Below, one piece after another: positions 49,632 through 58,946 of a DNA stretch of 64,000 nucleotides. Position 1 is the stretch's first letter. The number at the start of each line of letters is the position of its first letter. The notes under the pieces were generated by a model, which ran no database searches, was not told the DNA's origin, and saw nothing but the letters and a program-made list of their open reading frames with translations. A program made the position numbers and the translations under genes. The stretch spans positions 32,835 through 96,834 of the forward strand of contig CAJONB010000007.1 of NCBI GenBank assembly GCA_905235715.1. The letters are read 5' to 3'. This stretch comes from an uncultured Ruminococcus sp. GTDB taxonomy: Bacteria; Bacillota; Clostridia; Oscillospirales; Acutalibacteraceae.

Positions 49632-50330
49632 ATGGGCTATATGTATTATGACTGGACATGGTTTGTCTTTATGGTACCGTGTCTGCTGCTTTCCATGTAT
49701 TGCAGCGTAAAGGTGCAAACTACCTTCAACAAGTATTCCGGAATATCGAATTCCCGCATGATGACGGGCGCTCAGGCGGCGGCGGAGCTGCTGCGCGCCA
49801 ACGGCGTTACGGGCGTGACCATCGAGCACGTCAGCGGAAACCTGACCGACCACTTTGATCCGCGCTCCAACACGATTCGTCTGTCAGATGCTGTATATGC
49901 GTCTACCTCTGTCGCAGCGGTCGGCGTAGCGTGTCACGAGGCGGGACATGCCTGCCAGCACGCTGAGGGCTATTTCCCGAACAAGCTCCGCTCGGCAATC
50001 GTGCCTGTCGCCAACATCGGCTCCAAGCTGAGCTGGTTCCTCATTATTATCGGCTTATTGCTGCCGACGCAGTTTAACTTTGTTGTCACCATCGGTATTA
50101 TCTTTTACTCGGCGTCGGTGCTGTTCACACTTGTGACGCTCCCTGTCGAATTCAACGCTTCCTCTCGCGCACTGAAAACGATCAAGGCGAACCGCTTTCT
50201 CAGCGAGCAGGAATATCCCGGAGCGAAAAGCACCCTCCAAGCCGCGGCTATGACCTATGTCGCCGCCGCAACAGCTGCAATAATGCAGCTGCTCAGACTG
50301 ATTCTGATTTCCTCAAACCGCAACCGATAA
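49632..50330 (+). CDS. Zinc metallopeptidase, YugP-like membrane protein
   Basis: GVACHEAGHACQH (HEXXH) plus TM segments. Confidence 0.92.
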   Translation: MGYMYYDWTWFVFMVPCLLLSMYCSVKVQTTFNKYSGISNSRMMTGAQAAAELLRANGVTGVTIEHVSGNLTDHFDPRSNTIRLSDAVYASTSVAAVGVACHEAGHACQHAEGYFPNKLRSAIVPVANIGSKLSWFLIIIGLLLPTQFNFVVTIGIIFYSASVLFTLVTLPVEFNASSRALKTIKANRFLSEQEYPGAKSTLQAAAMTYVAAATAAIMQLLRLILISSNRNR

Positions 50331-50351
50331 CTTTCATTCAGGAGTAACGCA

Positions 50352-51695
50352 ATGGCTAACGTACGCAAAATCGCATTTGACGTGATATCGCGCGTTCTGT
50401 ACGAGGACGCGTACTCGGCGATTGCAATCAACAGCGCGGTAAAGGAAAATCAGCTCAATTCTCTGGACGCTTCCTTTCTGTCAGCGCTGGTCTACGGCGT
50501 GCTGGAGCGCAAGCTGACGCTGGAGTATATCATCCGTCAGTATTCCTCCGTCCGTATCAAAAAGATTGAAAACAAGACGCTGATTGTCCTTTATCTGGGC
50601 GTTTATCAGCTTGCTTTTATGGACAAGGTACCCGACAGCGCGGCGGTCAATGAGAGCGTCAAGCTGTGCAAAAATCTGCGCCTGTATAAGAGCGCGGGCT
50701 TTGTCAACGCGGTTCTGCGCAATTTTGTGCGTGCGGATAAGGCGTACCACTTACCTGACGAAAGCGACAAAACCAAGTATCTGTCAATCAAGTATTCCTG
50801 CCCCGAGCCTTTGGTGGACGATTGGCGCGGGCAGTACGGCGACAGTGTGACCGAAAAGATTCTCAGCGGATTTCTCGGCAGACCTCCCGTCACCGTGCGT
50901 GTGAATACCTTAAAAACCACGAAAGCGGAATTGATGAAGGCGTTGGCGCAGCGGGGGATAGAGACGGAGGAAAATTCTTTTTTAGAAAATTCGCTTCACC
51001 TCAGTCATACAGGCTCGCTGGACGCGATTCCCGAATTCCGCGAAGGACATTTTTTTGTCGAGGACGGCGCCTCTCAGCTATGCGCGGAGCTTTTCGGCGC
51101 GCGGGAGGGCGACACAATATGCGACGTGTGTGCCGCTCCGGGAGGAAAATCTTTTTATTCTGCAATCCGCATGAATAATAACGGAAAGATTTATTGCTAC
51201 GATATTCACCCGCATAAGCTGAAATTAATCGAGGACGGAGCAACCCGGCTCGGCATTGATATTATCAGCGCCGCTCAGCGTGACGCGGCGGATGAACAGT
51301 CTGAACTGCCTAAATGTGACCGCATTTTGTGCGATGTACCCTGTTCAGGGCTTGGAATTCTGCGCCGAAAGCCCGAAATTCGTTACAAAACAGACACAAA
51401 TATTGACATATTGCCAAAGTTGCAATACAGTATATTGTGTGTAAGCGCGTCGGCACTCCCAACAGATGGGATTCTTGTGTATTCCACCTGCACCCTGCGG
51501 GCGTGTGAAAACACAGAAATTATCGAACGCTTTTTACGGGAGCATCCCGACTTCCGCCCCGAGCCGCTGATTTTGCCGCAAGGCTTTGAGCGGCAAGTCA
51601 AAGAGGATGACCACTGCCTGACCGTTTTGCCGGGCGTTTACAATACCGACGGCTTTTTTATTGCCAAGCTCAGGAGGATTTCGCATGAAGCTTGA
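50352..51695 (+). CDS. rsmB: 16S rRNA (cytosine-967-C5)-methyltransferase
   Basis: NusB-like N-terminus; DVCAAPGGKSFYSAIRM, CDVPCSGLGILRRKPEIRY. Confidence 0.94.
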   Translation: MANVRKIAFDVISRVLYEDAYSAIAINSAVKENQLNSLDASFLSALVYGVLERKLTLEYIIRQYSSVRIKKIENKTLIVLYLGVYQLAFMDKVPDSAAVNESVKLCKNLRLYKSAGFVNAVLRNFVRADKAYHLPDESDKTKYLSIKYSCPEPLVDDWRGQYGDSVTEKILSGFLGRPPVTVRVNTLKTTKAELMKALAQRGIETEENSFLENSLHLSHTGSLDAIPEFREGHFFVEDGASQLCAELFGAREGDTICDVCAAPGGKSFYSAIRMNNNGKIYCYDIHPHKLKLIEDGATRLGIDIISAAQRDAADEQSELPKCDRILCDVPCSGLGILRRKPEIRYKTDTNIDILPKLQYSILCVSASALPTDGILVYSTCTLRACENTEIIERFLREHPDFRPEPLILPQGFERQVKEDDHCLTVLPGVYNTDGFFIAKLRRISHEA

Positions 51696-52719
51696 TATCA
51701 AGTCCATGAACCTCGACGAGCTGACCGCTTATCTCACTGAAAACGGTTTTGAAAAATTCCGCGCGAAGCAGGTGCTTTCCTGGATAAAACAGGACGCGTC
51801 CGGTTTTGACGAGATGACGAATATCCCCGCAAGGCTGCGCGATTTTCTCAGCGAGAACACCTATTTTGCAAAAGCGGAGATCGTCCGCACCCAACGCTCG
51901 AAGCTCGACGGTACCGTCAAATTTCTTTTTCAGTTATATGACGGCGAGTATGTCGAGGGCGTTTTGATGCGTTATCATCACGGACTGAGCGTCTGTATTT
52001 CCACGCAGGTCGGCTGCAAAATGGGCTGTACCTTCTGCGCGACAGGCAAAAGCGGGTTTTCCCGCTCACTGACCGCGTCCGAGATGATTGCCCAGATTCG
52101 TTCCGCCGAGCTGGATGCGGGGGAGAGAATCTCCAATGTTGTCCTGATGGGTATGGGAGAGCCGTTTGATAACTACGATAATGTTATCCGCTTTTTGCGG
52201 CTGGTATCCTCTGAGGATTCGCTGCATATCGGTATGCGTCACATTACGGTTTCCACCTGCGGGATTGTTCCGCGCATGATGGATTTCGCCGATTTACAAT
52301 TGCAGTGCGGCTTATCCGTATCGCTTCACGCACCGGATGACGCTTCGCGTTCGCGAACGATGCCTGTGAACCGCCGTTATCCCATCAGTGAGGTTATCGA
52401 CGCCTCAAAATATTATATAAAGAAAACCAACCGTCGGATATCCTTTGAGTACGCGCTGATCAGCGGCGAGAATGATTCCGACGAATACGCGCAGAGCTTG
52501 GCGGCTCTACTGTCCGGCATGCTGTGCCATGTGAACCTGATTCCCGTCAACAATGTTACGGGAGCGGGATACCGTAAAAGTACAATCAAAAGGCAGAACG
52601 CCTTTGTAAATATTCTGTCTGCGGCGGGTGTCAACGCGACCGTGCGAAGAACGCTCGGCTCTGATATTGACGCGTCATGCGGACAGCTCAAAAGAAATTT
52701 TACGAAAGGGGATGTGTGA
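51685..52719 (+). CDS. rlmN: 23S rRNA (adenine-2503-C2)-methyltransferase
   Basis: CISTQVGCKMGCTFCATGKSGFSRSLT, VVLMGMGEPFDNYDNV. Confidence 0.96.
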   Translation: MKLDIKSMNLDELTAYLTENGFEKFRAKQVLSWIKQDASGFDEMTNIPARLRDFLSENTYFAKAEIVRTQRSKLDGTVKFLFQLYDGEYVEGVLMRYHHGLSVCISTQVGCKMGCTFCATGKSGFSRSLTASEMIAQIRSAELDAGERISNVVLMGMGEPFDNYDNVIRFLRLVSSEDSLHIGMRHITVSTCGIVPRMMDFADLQLQCGLSVSLHAPDDASRSRTMPVNRRYPISEVIDASKYYIKKTNRRISFEYALISGENDSDEYAQSLAALLSGMLCHVNLIPVNNVTGAGYRKSTIKRQNAFVNILSAAGVNATVRRTLGSDIDASCGQLKRNFTKGDV

Positions 52720-52720
52720 T

Positions 52721-53446
52721 ATGGAGATATTTTCAAAGTCGGATATCGGCTTGGTTCGGCATGAGAATCAGGATTCGTCGGCTTTCTCCGTCATATCCTC
52801 CGACTGCGTATGGGCAGTGATCTGCGACGGTATGGGCGGCGCCAACGGAGGCAAAGTCGCCTCGTCGATGGCGGTCGAGCATATTACCGAGTCGCTCAAC
52901 GCAAACTATCGTGACGAAATGAACAGTGAGGAAATCGCGGATTTGATGATTTCGACGGTGGAAGAGGCAAATGCGCTGATTTACCATGCCGCTATGGATA
53001 ACAGCGACCTTGCCGGTATGGGAACTACCTGTGATTTGGTCTTTGTCCGCAACAGCACCGTTCATGTCGTCCACGTCGGCGACAGCCGCACCTATTCGAT
53101 TCGCGGAGGAAAAATCCTACAGCTGACGGAGGATCATTCCGTTGTGCAGGAGATGGTTCGCTGCGGCGAGCTGACCCCCGACGAAGCCCAGAATCACCCG
53201 AATAAGAATTTTATCACCCGCGCGCTCGGTGTGAATCACGAGGTACATATCGACTACATTGAGGCGGAGTTCGCCTACGGCGACGTTCTGCTGATATGCT
53301 CGGACGGTCTGTCCAATCATGTGCCGCGTGCAGATATGGTCAAGACCGTACACGAGAACCGCGGTGTGATGCTGATAGACACACTGGTGGAAATTGCGAA
53401 ACGCAACGGCGGCAGCGATAATATCACCGTTACCGTAATTTACTAA
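52721..53446 (+). CDS. PP2C-type Ser/Thr phosphatase
   Basis: DIGLVRHENQDSSAF, VICDGMGGANGG, VHVGDSRTY. Confidence 0.95.
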   Translation: MEIFSKSDIGLVRHENQDSSAFSVISSDCVWAVICDGMGGANGGKVASSMAVEHITESLNANYRDEMNSEEIADLMISTVEEANALIYHAAMDNSDLAGMGTTCDLVFVRNSTVHVVHVGDSRTYSIRGGKILQLTEDHSVVQEMVRCGELTPDEAQNHPNKNFITRALGVNHEVHIDYIEAEFAYGDVLLICSDGLSNHVPRADMVKTVHENRGVMLIDTLVEIAKRNGGSDNITVTVIY

Positions 53447-53459
53447 GGAGTGACCTGAT

Positions 53460-55538
53460 ATGGATAAATATACAGGCAAAAAGCTTGACGGAAGATACGA
53501 AATACGTGAGCTGATCGGCGTCGGCGGCATGGCGAATGTGTACCATTGCTACGACACGATTGACGCGCGCGAGGTCGCAATCAAGATTTTGAAGGACGAA
53601 TTCCTCGACAATGAGGATTTTATCAGACGCTTCAAAAATGAGAGCAAGGCTATCGCCATGCTGAATCATCCGAACATCGTCCGTGTATACGACGTCAGCT
53701 TCGGCGATATGATTCAGTATATCGTCATGGAATATATCGACGGTATCACTCTCAAGGAATATATCGATATGCAGGGCGTGCTGGACTGGAAGGAAACCGT
53801 CCACCTCACGACCCAGATTTTGAAGGCGCTTCAGCACGCACATGAAAACGGTATTGTTCACCGCGATATCAAGCCGCATAATATCATGCTTTTGCAGGAT
53901 GGCACCATCAAGGTGACGGACTTCGGTATTGCGCGCTTTTCCTCTAACGCGACCCGCACCATGACCGAGCAGGCTATCGGTTCGGTGCATTATATCGCGC
54001 CCGAACAAGCACGCGGTGAAAAGACCGACGGTAAGACAGATATCTACTCCGTCGGCGTGATGATGTATGAAATGCTCACCGGCACGCTGCCCTTTGACGG
54101 CGACTCCGCCGTTTCTGTCGCGCTCATGCAGCTGCAGGCAAATCCGCGCCGCCCGCGCGAGATTAACCCCGATATTCCTGAGGGTCTCGAGGAAATCACC
54201 ATAAAGGCGATGCAGAAGAATCCCGACGACCGCTATCATTCCGCGGTGGAAATGCTCTCGGATATAGAGCGCTTCCGTCTGAATCCGAGCATCCGCTTCG
54301 GCTATCAGTTCCAAGCTGTCAAGCGTAATGCGGATATCGGCAAAAAATCAAAGACCTCCTCGCGGTCCGATGGGGATGATGACGTTCCGCAGAATATGAT
54401 TTATGATGACGACGCGCCTGTTCGCAGTCCCGCGCTGTCCGCAATCAAGGGCGTTATCATCGCCGCAATCATTGCGCTGCTGGTGTTCGGCGGCATCGCG
54501 CTGTATAAGGATTATGTCGCCTCCAAGCCGGAGGAGCTTGAGGTGCCGAACTTTGTCGGTATGACCCTTAAGGAAGCCCAAACACTCAGCAACGGTAAAT
54601 TCAACTTTACGCAGGAGTATCGCTACAGCGCGGCGATTCCTGTTGATACCATTATCGAACAGAATCCCTCCGGCGGCGCTAAAAAGGTGCAGGAAGGCTC
54701 TACGATCGAGCTGGTTGTTAACTCTGCCGATACCGAGGTCGTTGTACCGTACCTCAACACAGCTATCGGTACCGAAGATATTGTCGCCCACCTGGAGGCG
54801 GTAAATCTTGTTCCGAAGATTCTTTATGTTGAAAGCGAGCAGACCGCGATGAAGGTCGATGCCGTATTCCCTCCTGCCGGTTCTTCGCTGAAAATCGGCT
54901 CGACTGTTTATGTTTTTGTCAGCAAGGGTATCACAAAAGAGCCCGTCACAATGCCTGCTATCAAGGGCTATACCGCTGATGAAGCAGTTAAGATGCTTGA
55001 GGAGGCAGGAATTACCGATTATGCGATAGAGTATGACGACTATATCCAAGCGGATAAGGACGAGGTCGTCCGGCAGAATCCGCTGCAGGGCAGTGTGATT
55101 TCTCCTGACTATAAGGTAACAATCGTCTGCTCTAAGGGCGAGAATCAGGACAAGACTCAGACCATCCTTGTTGACCTGCCGAAGGAGGAGCAGGATCAGG
55201 TTCGCTTGACCGTTTTGATTGACGGCGCAATTGATCAGGATAACAGCAAGGAGGTTATCCCTGCTTACAGTCCGACCTATACCCTCAAATTCAAGGCAAA
55301 GGATAATGTAACCGTTCTGATTCTTCTCAATGACGAGAAATACCGCGAGTATACCGTCGATTATAAGACCGGCTATGTAGAGCTTGTCAACGCCTATTCA
55401 TATACGGTACAAAATCCCGAAACGCCGACATCCGCTTATGTCGACCCCGAACCTCAGACGGAATATGTTCCCGAGGAGGCGGATATCAATCCCGATGAAA
55501 CGGCGATTATGGATGATGACGGCGTATACGAGCTATGA
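53460..55538 (+). CDS. PASTA-domain Ser/Thr protein kinase (PrkC/Stk-like)
   Basis: GVGGMANVYHCYD, VHRDIKPHNIML, DFGIARF; one TM helix and PASTA repeats. Confidence 0.96.
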   Translation: MDKYTGKKLDGRYEIRELIGVGGMANVYHCYDTIDAREVAIKILKDEFLDNEDFIRRFKNESKAIAMLNHPNIVRVYDVSFGDMIQYIVMEYIDGITLKEYIDMQGVLDWKETVHLTTQILKALQHAHENGIVHRDIKPHNIMLLQDGTIKVTDFGIARFSSNATRTMTEQAIGSVHYIAPEQARGEKTDGKTDIYSVGVMMYEMLTGTLPFDGDSAVSVALMQLQANPRRPREINPDIPEGLEEITIKAMQKNPDDRYHSAVEMLSDIERFRLNPSIRFGYQFQAVKRNADIGKKSKTSSRSDGDDDVPQNMIYDDDAPVRSPALSAIKGVIIAAIIALLVFGGIALYKDYVASKPEELEVPNFVGMTLKEAQTLSNGKFNFTQEYRYSAAIPVDTIIEQNPSGGAKKVQEGSTIELVVNSADTEVVVPYLNTAIGTEDIVAHLEAVNLVPKILYVESEQTAMKVDAVFPPAGSSLKIGSTVYVFVSKGITKEPVTMPAIKGYTADEAVKMLEEAGITDYAIEYDDYIQADKDEVVRQNPLQGSVISPDYKVTIVCSKGENQDKTQTILVDLPKEEQDQVRLTVLIDGAIDQDNSKEVIPAYSPTYTLKFKAKDNVTVLILLNDEKYREYTVDYKTGYVELVNAYSYTVQNPETPTSAYVDPEPQTEYVPEEADINPDETAIMDDDGVYEL

Positions 55539-56414
55539 TAAAGACAGAAGGATTAATCGTTAAAATCACCGGCGGCTTCTATTATGCAGAGGCCGCCGAC
55601 GGCATACATGAATGTAAAGCGCGCGGCGTCTTTCGCAAGCGCGGCACCTCACCTCTGGTAGGCGACAGGGTGGATATCACCGTTCCCGACGACGGCTACT
55701 GCTCGATTGACGCGATCCATGAGCGGAAGAATTCGCTTGTTCGCCCCGCGATAGCGAATCTGGATATTTTAATGATAATCAGCTCGGTCAGAGAGCCGAA
55801 CGCGAATCTGTATCTGATTGATAAGATGACCGCCGCTGCTGTCAATAAGAGTATCGAGCCTGTCGTCGTCTTTACAAAGACCGACTTAGGCTCCGCAACT
55901 GAAATGGTTGAGATTTACAGAAAGGCCGGTATCCGCTGCTTTGAGTTCTCCGCCGTTGATATGCGGGGGATAGAGGACGTCAAGGCGGTGCTCAAGGATA
56001 AGGTCACTGCCTTTTGCGGCAACTCCGGCGTCGGAAAATCCACCTTGCTCAATTCGCTGTTTGCTGTCCTTGCAGACGGGTGAAATCAGCGACAAGCTCG
56101 GCAGGGGCAGACATACGACCCGCACCGTTGAGCTGTTCAAAAAGCACGGCGGCTACATTGCCGATACGCCCGGCTTCTCTACCTTGGATATTGAGCGCTT
56201 TGAACTGATTCGCAAGGACGAGCTGAAATTCGCCTTTCCCGAATTTGAACCGTATTTCGGCACCTGCAGATTCAATTCCTGCAACCACCTTTGCGAAAAG
56301 GGCTGCAGCGTGATTGAAGCCGTCGAAAACGGCGTAATCCCGAAGTCCCGCCACGACAGCTACGTCCGTATGTACAACGAGGTCAAGGACATCAAGGACT
56401 GGCAAATGACATAG
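55535..56414 (+). pseudogene. rsgA: Ribosome small subunit GTPase RsgA, split by an apparent frameshift near 56060-56075
   Basis: Frame 1 ends CGNSGVGKSTLLNSLFAVLADG*; the next frame continues LSLQTGEISDKLGRGRHTTRTVELFKKHGGYIADTPGFSTL...CRFNSCNHLCEKGC. Confidence 0.9.
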
Positions 56415-56421
56415 AAAAATC

Positions 56422-56456
56422 GAGGGTGCCGCCTTTACGGTCGCGCCCTCTTTTAT
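56422..56456 (+). terminator. rsgA-end terminator
   Basis: gagggtgccgc ctttacg gtcgcgccctc tttta. Confidence 0.7.
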
Positions 56457-56515
56457 CAGCTTCGTAGTAACATATCGGTGCTGCGAAATTTTTTTGTAAA
56501 ATTTCTAAAAAAGTA

Positions 56516-56544
56516 TTGACATACCGGAATAACAATGTTATATT
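56516..56544 (+). promoter_or_regulatory. Sigma-A promoter of candidate sRNA 1
   Basis: TTGACA N17 TATATT. Confidence 0.72.
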
Positions 56545-56550
56545 ATACAC

Positions 56551-56704
56551 ACAGGAGGTTAATTAATGAAGTAATTAACCAAATGACAGTAAAATCAAAT
56601 CGGTAAGTACAGCGCCGATTCAGATTCAACTTCCTACAGCCTCTTAACATAATCAATATATTTCATCAATAAAAACGCGGGATCCCGATGGGTTCCGCGC
56701 TTTT
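56551..56704 (+). ncRNA. Candidate small RNA 1 with hairpin-embedded two-codon minigene
   Basis: Own promoter; perfect 9-bp hairpin GGTTAATTA-atgaag-TAATTAACC; AATCGG/CCGATT hairpin; terminator cgcgggatcccgatgggttccgcg + tttt; longest ATG ORF inside is 7 codons. Confidence 0.5.
56676..56704 (+). terminator. Terminator of candidate sRNA 1
   Basis: cgcggGATCCCgatGGGTTccgcgc tttt. Confidence 0.65.
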
Positions 56705-56825
56705 ATTTTGATAGGAAGCCCGTTTTTATCTTTACGTGGTGTAACTCAACTTCTTATGGTAAGCCTTTGTATCCTGCAAATTTTTGTTGTTTCTGTGACT
56801 GCTTTGGCTCAGATATAAAAAATCT

Positions 56826-56913
56826 ATTGCAAATTTTAGATAGTTATGATACGATAAGTATGCCAACTAATTTACAATTTAATTCAGTACAATACTTGCA
56901 CTAACAGTATTAG
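56826..56913 (+). repeat. 88-bp promoter/leader module, copy A
   Basis: About 83/88 identical by eye to 58847-58934; contains TTGCAA N17 TACGAT with extended -10 (TGaTACGAT). Confidence 0.9.
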
Positions 56914-57104
56914 TATAATTGTACCCTCTTTTCATACAGTAATATCAAGAGTGTTTTTTGCTTGTGTAAAAAACACAGCTCTGACTTATTAGAACACCTT
57001 GATATTATATTGAAATTTGGGTTTGTACTAGTATTGTAAATTAGTTTGGCGACTATCGGAGCTATGTGTTTTTCGGCGCGTAACTTCGGTTGTGCGCCTT
57101 TTTT
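56862..57104 (+). ncRNA. Candidate small RNA 2 (about 240 nt) from leader copy A
   Basis: Promoter in copy A; inverted repeats TAATATCAAG...CTTGATATTA (56940-57007) enclosing GTGTTTTTT/AAAAAACAC; ends in a UUCG-tetraloop terminator; no sizeable ORF. Confidence 0.45.
57075..57104 (+). terminator. Strong UUCG tetraloop terminator
   Basis: GGCGCGTAAC TTCG GTTGTGCGCC TTTTTT. Confidence 0.92.
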
Positions 57105-57237
57105 ATTTGCATGATTTGCAGAATAAAAAGATTTCTTAGTCCGTTCAGCTTGTTAATGCGCTACAACAAGCGACGGCTATGAAAAATGCGCACAAAGCAG
57201 TGATTTATTTTACACTATTATTAAGGAGGAAAAGATA

Positions 57238-58269
57238 ATGAAGAAAATTGTAGCGTTACTTATGGCGGTTCTGCTTGTTATGACCTTTACGGCATGCGGC
57301 GGAGAAAAATGGCCTACCTCAGGATTGGGTGCTATGTTGCCGGCTCCCGGCTCGGGAAAGTTAGAAGTTCATACTAATAAAGACAATTTTCGAGCAACGC
57401 TCGATAAGGCTAAGGATGATGAATTCGAAAAATATGTTCTTGCTTGTGAGGATGCGGGATTTACAGTCGAGGAAGAAAAAGACAACAGTTCTTTTGTTGC
57501 GTTCAACAAAGACGGATATAAGTTAGAAATAAATTCGTACAGCGATAATACTTTAAAAATATACCTGTATTCTCCTATCGAATTGGGCACGCTCAGATGG
57601 CCCGGCGGAAAAGCAGGAAAGTTGATTCCTAAGATAGAAACAAGCTTGGGGAGCACAGAACGCGAAGATGAAAACAGCTTCTTCCTTTATGCAGGAAATA
57701 TTACATTAGAGCAGTTCAATGATTATATTGACAAATGTACTGACGCGGGATTTGATATTGACTATAGCAGAGACGATAAATACTATAGTGCATATAATAA
57801 TGACGGATATCTTCTATATTTGAGTTATGAAGGCTTCAATATTATCAGTATCAGTATGGAATACGACGCAGATGACGATGTTGATGACGAACCGACTGAG
57901 AAGCCTGAGAAACCAACCGAAAAGCCAACCGAAAAGCCAACCGAGAAAAAAGCAGAAGCTCCAAAAGAAGATAATGATAGTAATAAAAAGTCTGATTCCA
58001 TAGATCAGGACATAATTCGTGACGATATTAAAAAGGCAATTGACAGTTACGAAGAGTTCGTTGATGAATATTGCGAATTTATGAAGAATTACGATGCGTC
58101 TGATATTGAACAAATTAAAAAATTGTCTGAGCTAACTACAAAAGAGTTAGAAGTAACTAAGGATTTTAATGCGATTGAAGATAAAGAGTTAACAGACGCG
58201 GAGGCTTTATACTATTCAGAAGTATCTTTGCGCTGTTCGCAGAAAATGTTAGAAGCTGCTCAGTACTGA
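57238..58269 (+). CDS. Secreted lipoprotein with two related domains and a PTEK-type repeat linker (DUF6591-like)
   Basis: MKKIVALLMAVLLVMTFTACGG lipobox; EKPEKPTEKPTEKPTEKK; SD aaggagg. Confidence 0.85.
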   Translation: MKKIVALLMAVLLVMTFTACGGEKWPTSGLGAMLPAPGSGKLEVHTNKDNFRATLDKAKDDEFEKYVLACEDAGFTVEEEKDNSSFVAFNKDGYKLEINSYSDNTLKIYLYSPIELGTLRWPGGKAGKLIPKIETSLGSTEREDENSFFLYAGNITLEQFNDYIDKCTDAGFDIDYSRDDKYYSAYNNDGYLLYLSYEGFNIISISMEYDADDDVDDEPTEKPEKPTEKPTEKPTEKKAEAPKEDNDSNKKSDSIDQDIIRDDIKKAIDSYEEFVDEYCEFMKNYDASDIEQIKKLSELTTKELEVTKDFNAIEDKELTDAEALYYSEVSLRCSQKMLEAAQY

Positions 58270-58281
58270 TTATATTCCGGT

Positions 58282-58689
58282 ATGAAAACAGTTGATATGA
58301 CTTGTCCTCACTGCGGCGGAAAACTGTCGATCAATGAAAACCAAACAAAAGCGACATGTGATTATTGTGATTCCGTGATTTTACTGAAAGAAGAGAAAGA
58401 ATTCGATAATGCAAACCATTTCGAAAACTTAGGATATGAGTTTGAAAAAGGACGACAGAGGGCAAAGCAAGAAGCTTTTCAGCAGAATGCTTCTGTTAAT
58501 TACGGTCAAAACGTTTATGTGAAGAAAAAGCGGCATACTTTTTGGTGGGTAATGGGATGGATTTTTATCTTTCCTATCCCGATAACAATTATCATAAGCC
58601 GTAACAAGACAATGAAAACTTGGTTAAAAACCGGAATCATTGCATTATCATGGTTTGTTTATTTGTTGATAGGTTTTATAAATCAATAG
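58282..58689 (+). CDS. Zinc-ribbon membrane protein
   Basis: CPHCGGKLSINENQTKATCDYCDSVILL plus two C-terminal TM segments. Confidence 0.75.
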   Translation: MKTVDMTCPHCGGKLSINENQTKATCDYCDSVILLKEEKEFDNANHFENLGYEFEKGRQRAKQEAFQQNASVNYGQNVYVKKKRHTFWWVMGWIFIFPIPITIIISRNKTMKTWLKTGIIALSWFVYLLIGFINQ

Positions 58690-58720
58690 ATATATCAGCA
58701 TATAATCGAAACGAAATTGC

Positions 58721-58760
58721 GACAACAGGGAGTACCGAATCGTACTCTCTGTTGTCGTTT
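58721..58760 (+). terminator. Terminator repeat, copy A
   Basis: gacaacagggagtac cgaatc gtactctctgttgtc gtttt, 15-bp stem. Confidence 0.9.
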
Positions 58761-58846
58761 TAACCGGTTAGAATTTAGCGGCATCCCCATTATAACGTCT
58801 ATCATTACGGCTTTTTGTTAACTTTGCGGCTGCTTTTGTTAATTTT

Positions 58847-58934
58847 ATTGCAAATCAGAGATAGTTATGATACGATAAGTATGCCAACTGATTTACAATT
58901 TAATTCAGTACAATACTTGCAATAACAGTATTAG
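58847..58934 (+). repeat. 88-bp promoter/leader module, copy B
   Basis: Same TTGCAA N17 TACGAT promoter and downstream sequence as 56826-56913. Confidence 0.9.
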
Positions 58935-58946
58935 GAGGTTTGGCTT

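Noticed and set aside
53430-55049. 294-aa and 233-aa minus-strand ORFs under the PASTA kinase
   Set aside because: Shadow ORFs opposite a textbook PrkC-type kinase.
57895-57950. Tandem 'ccaaccgaaaag' repeats as a possible CRISPR array
   Set aside because: In-frame coding repeat (PTEK linker) within the lipoprotein; no spacer structure.
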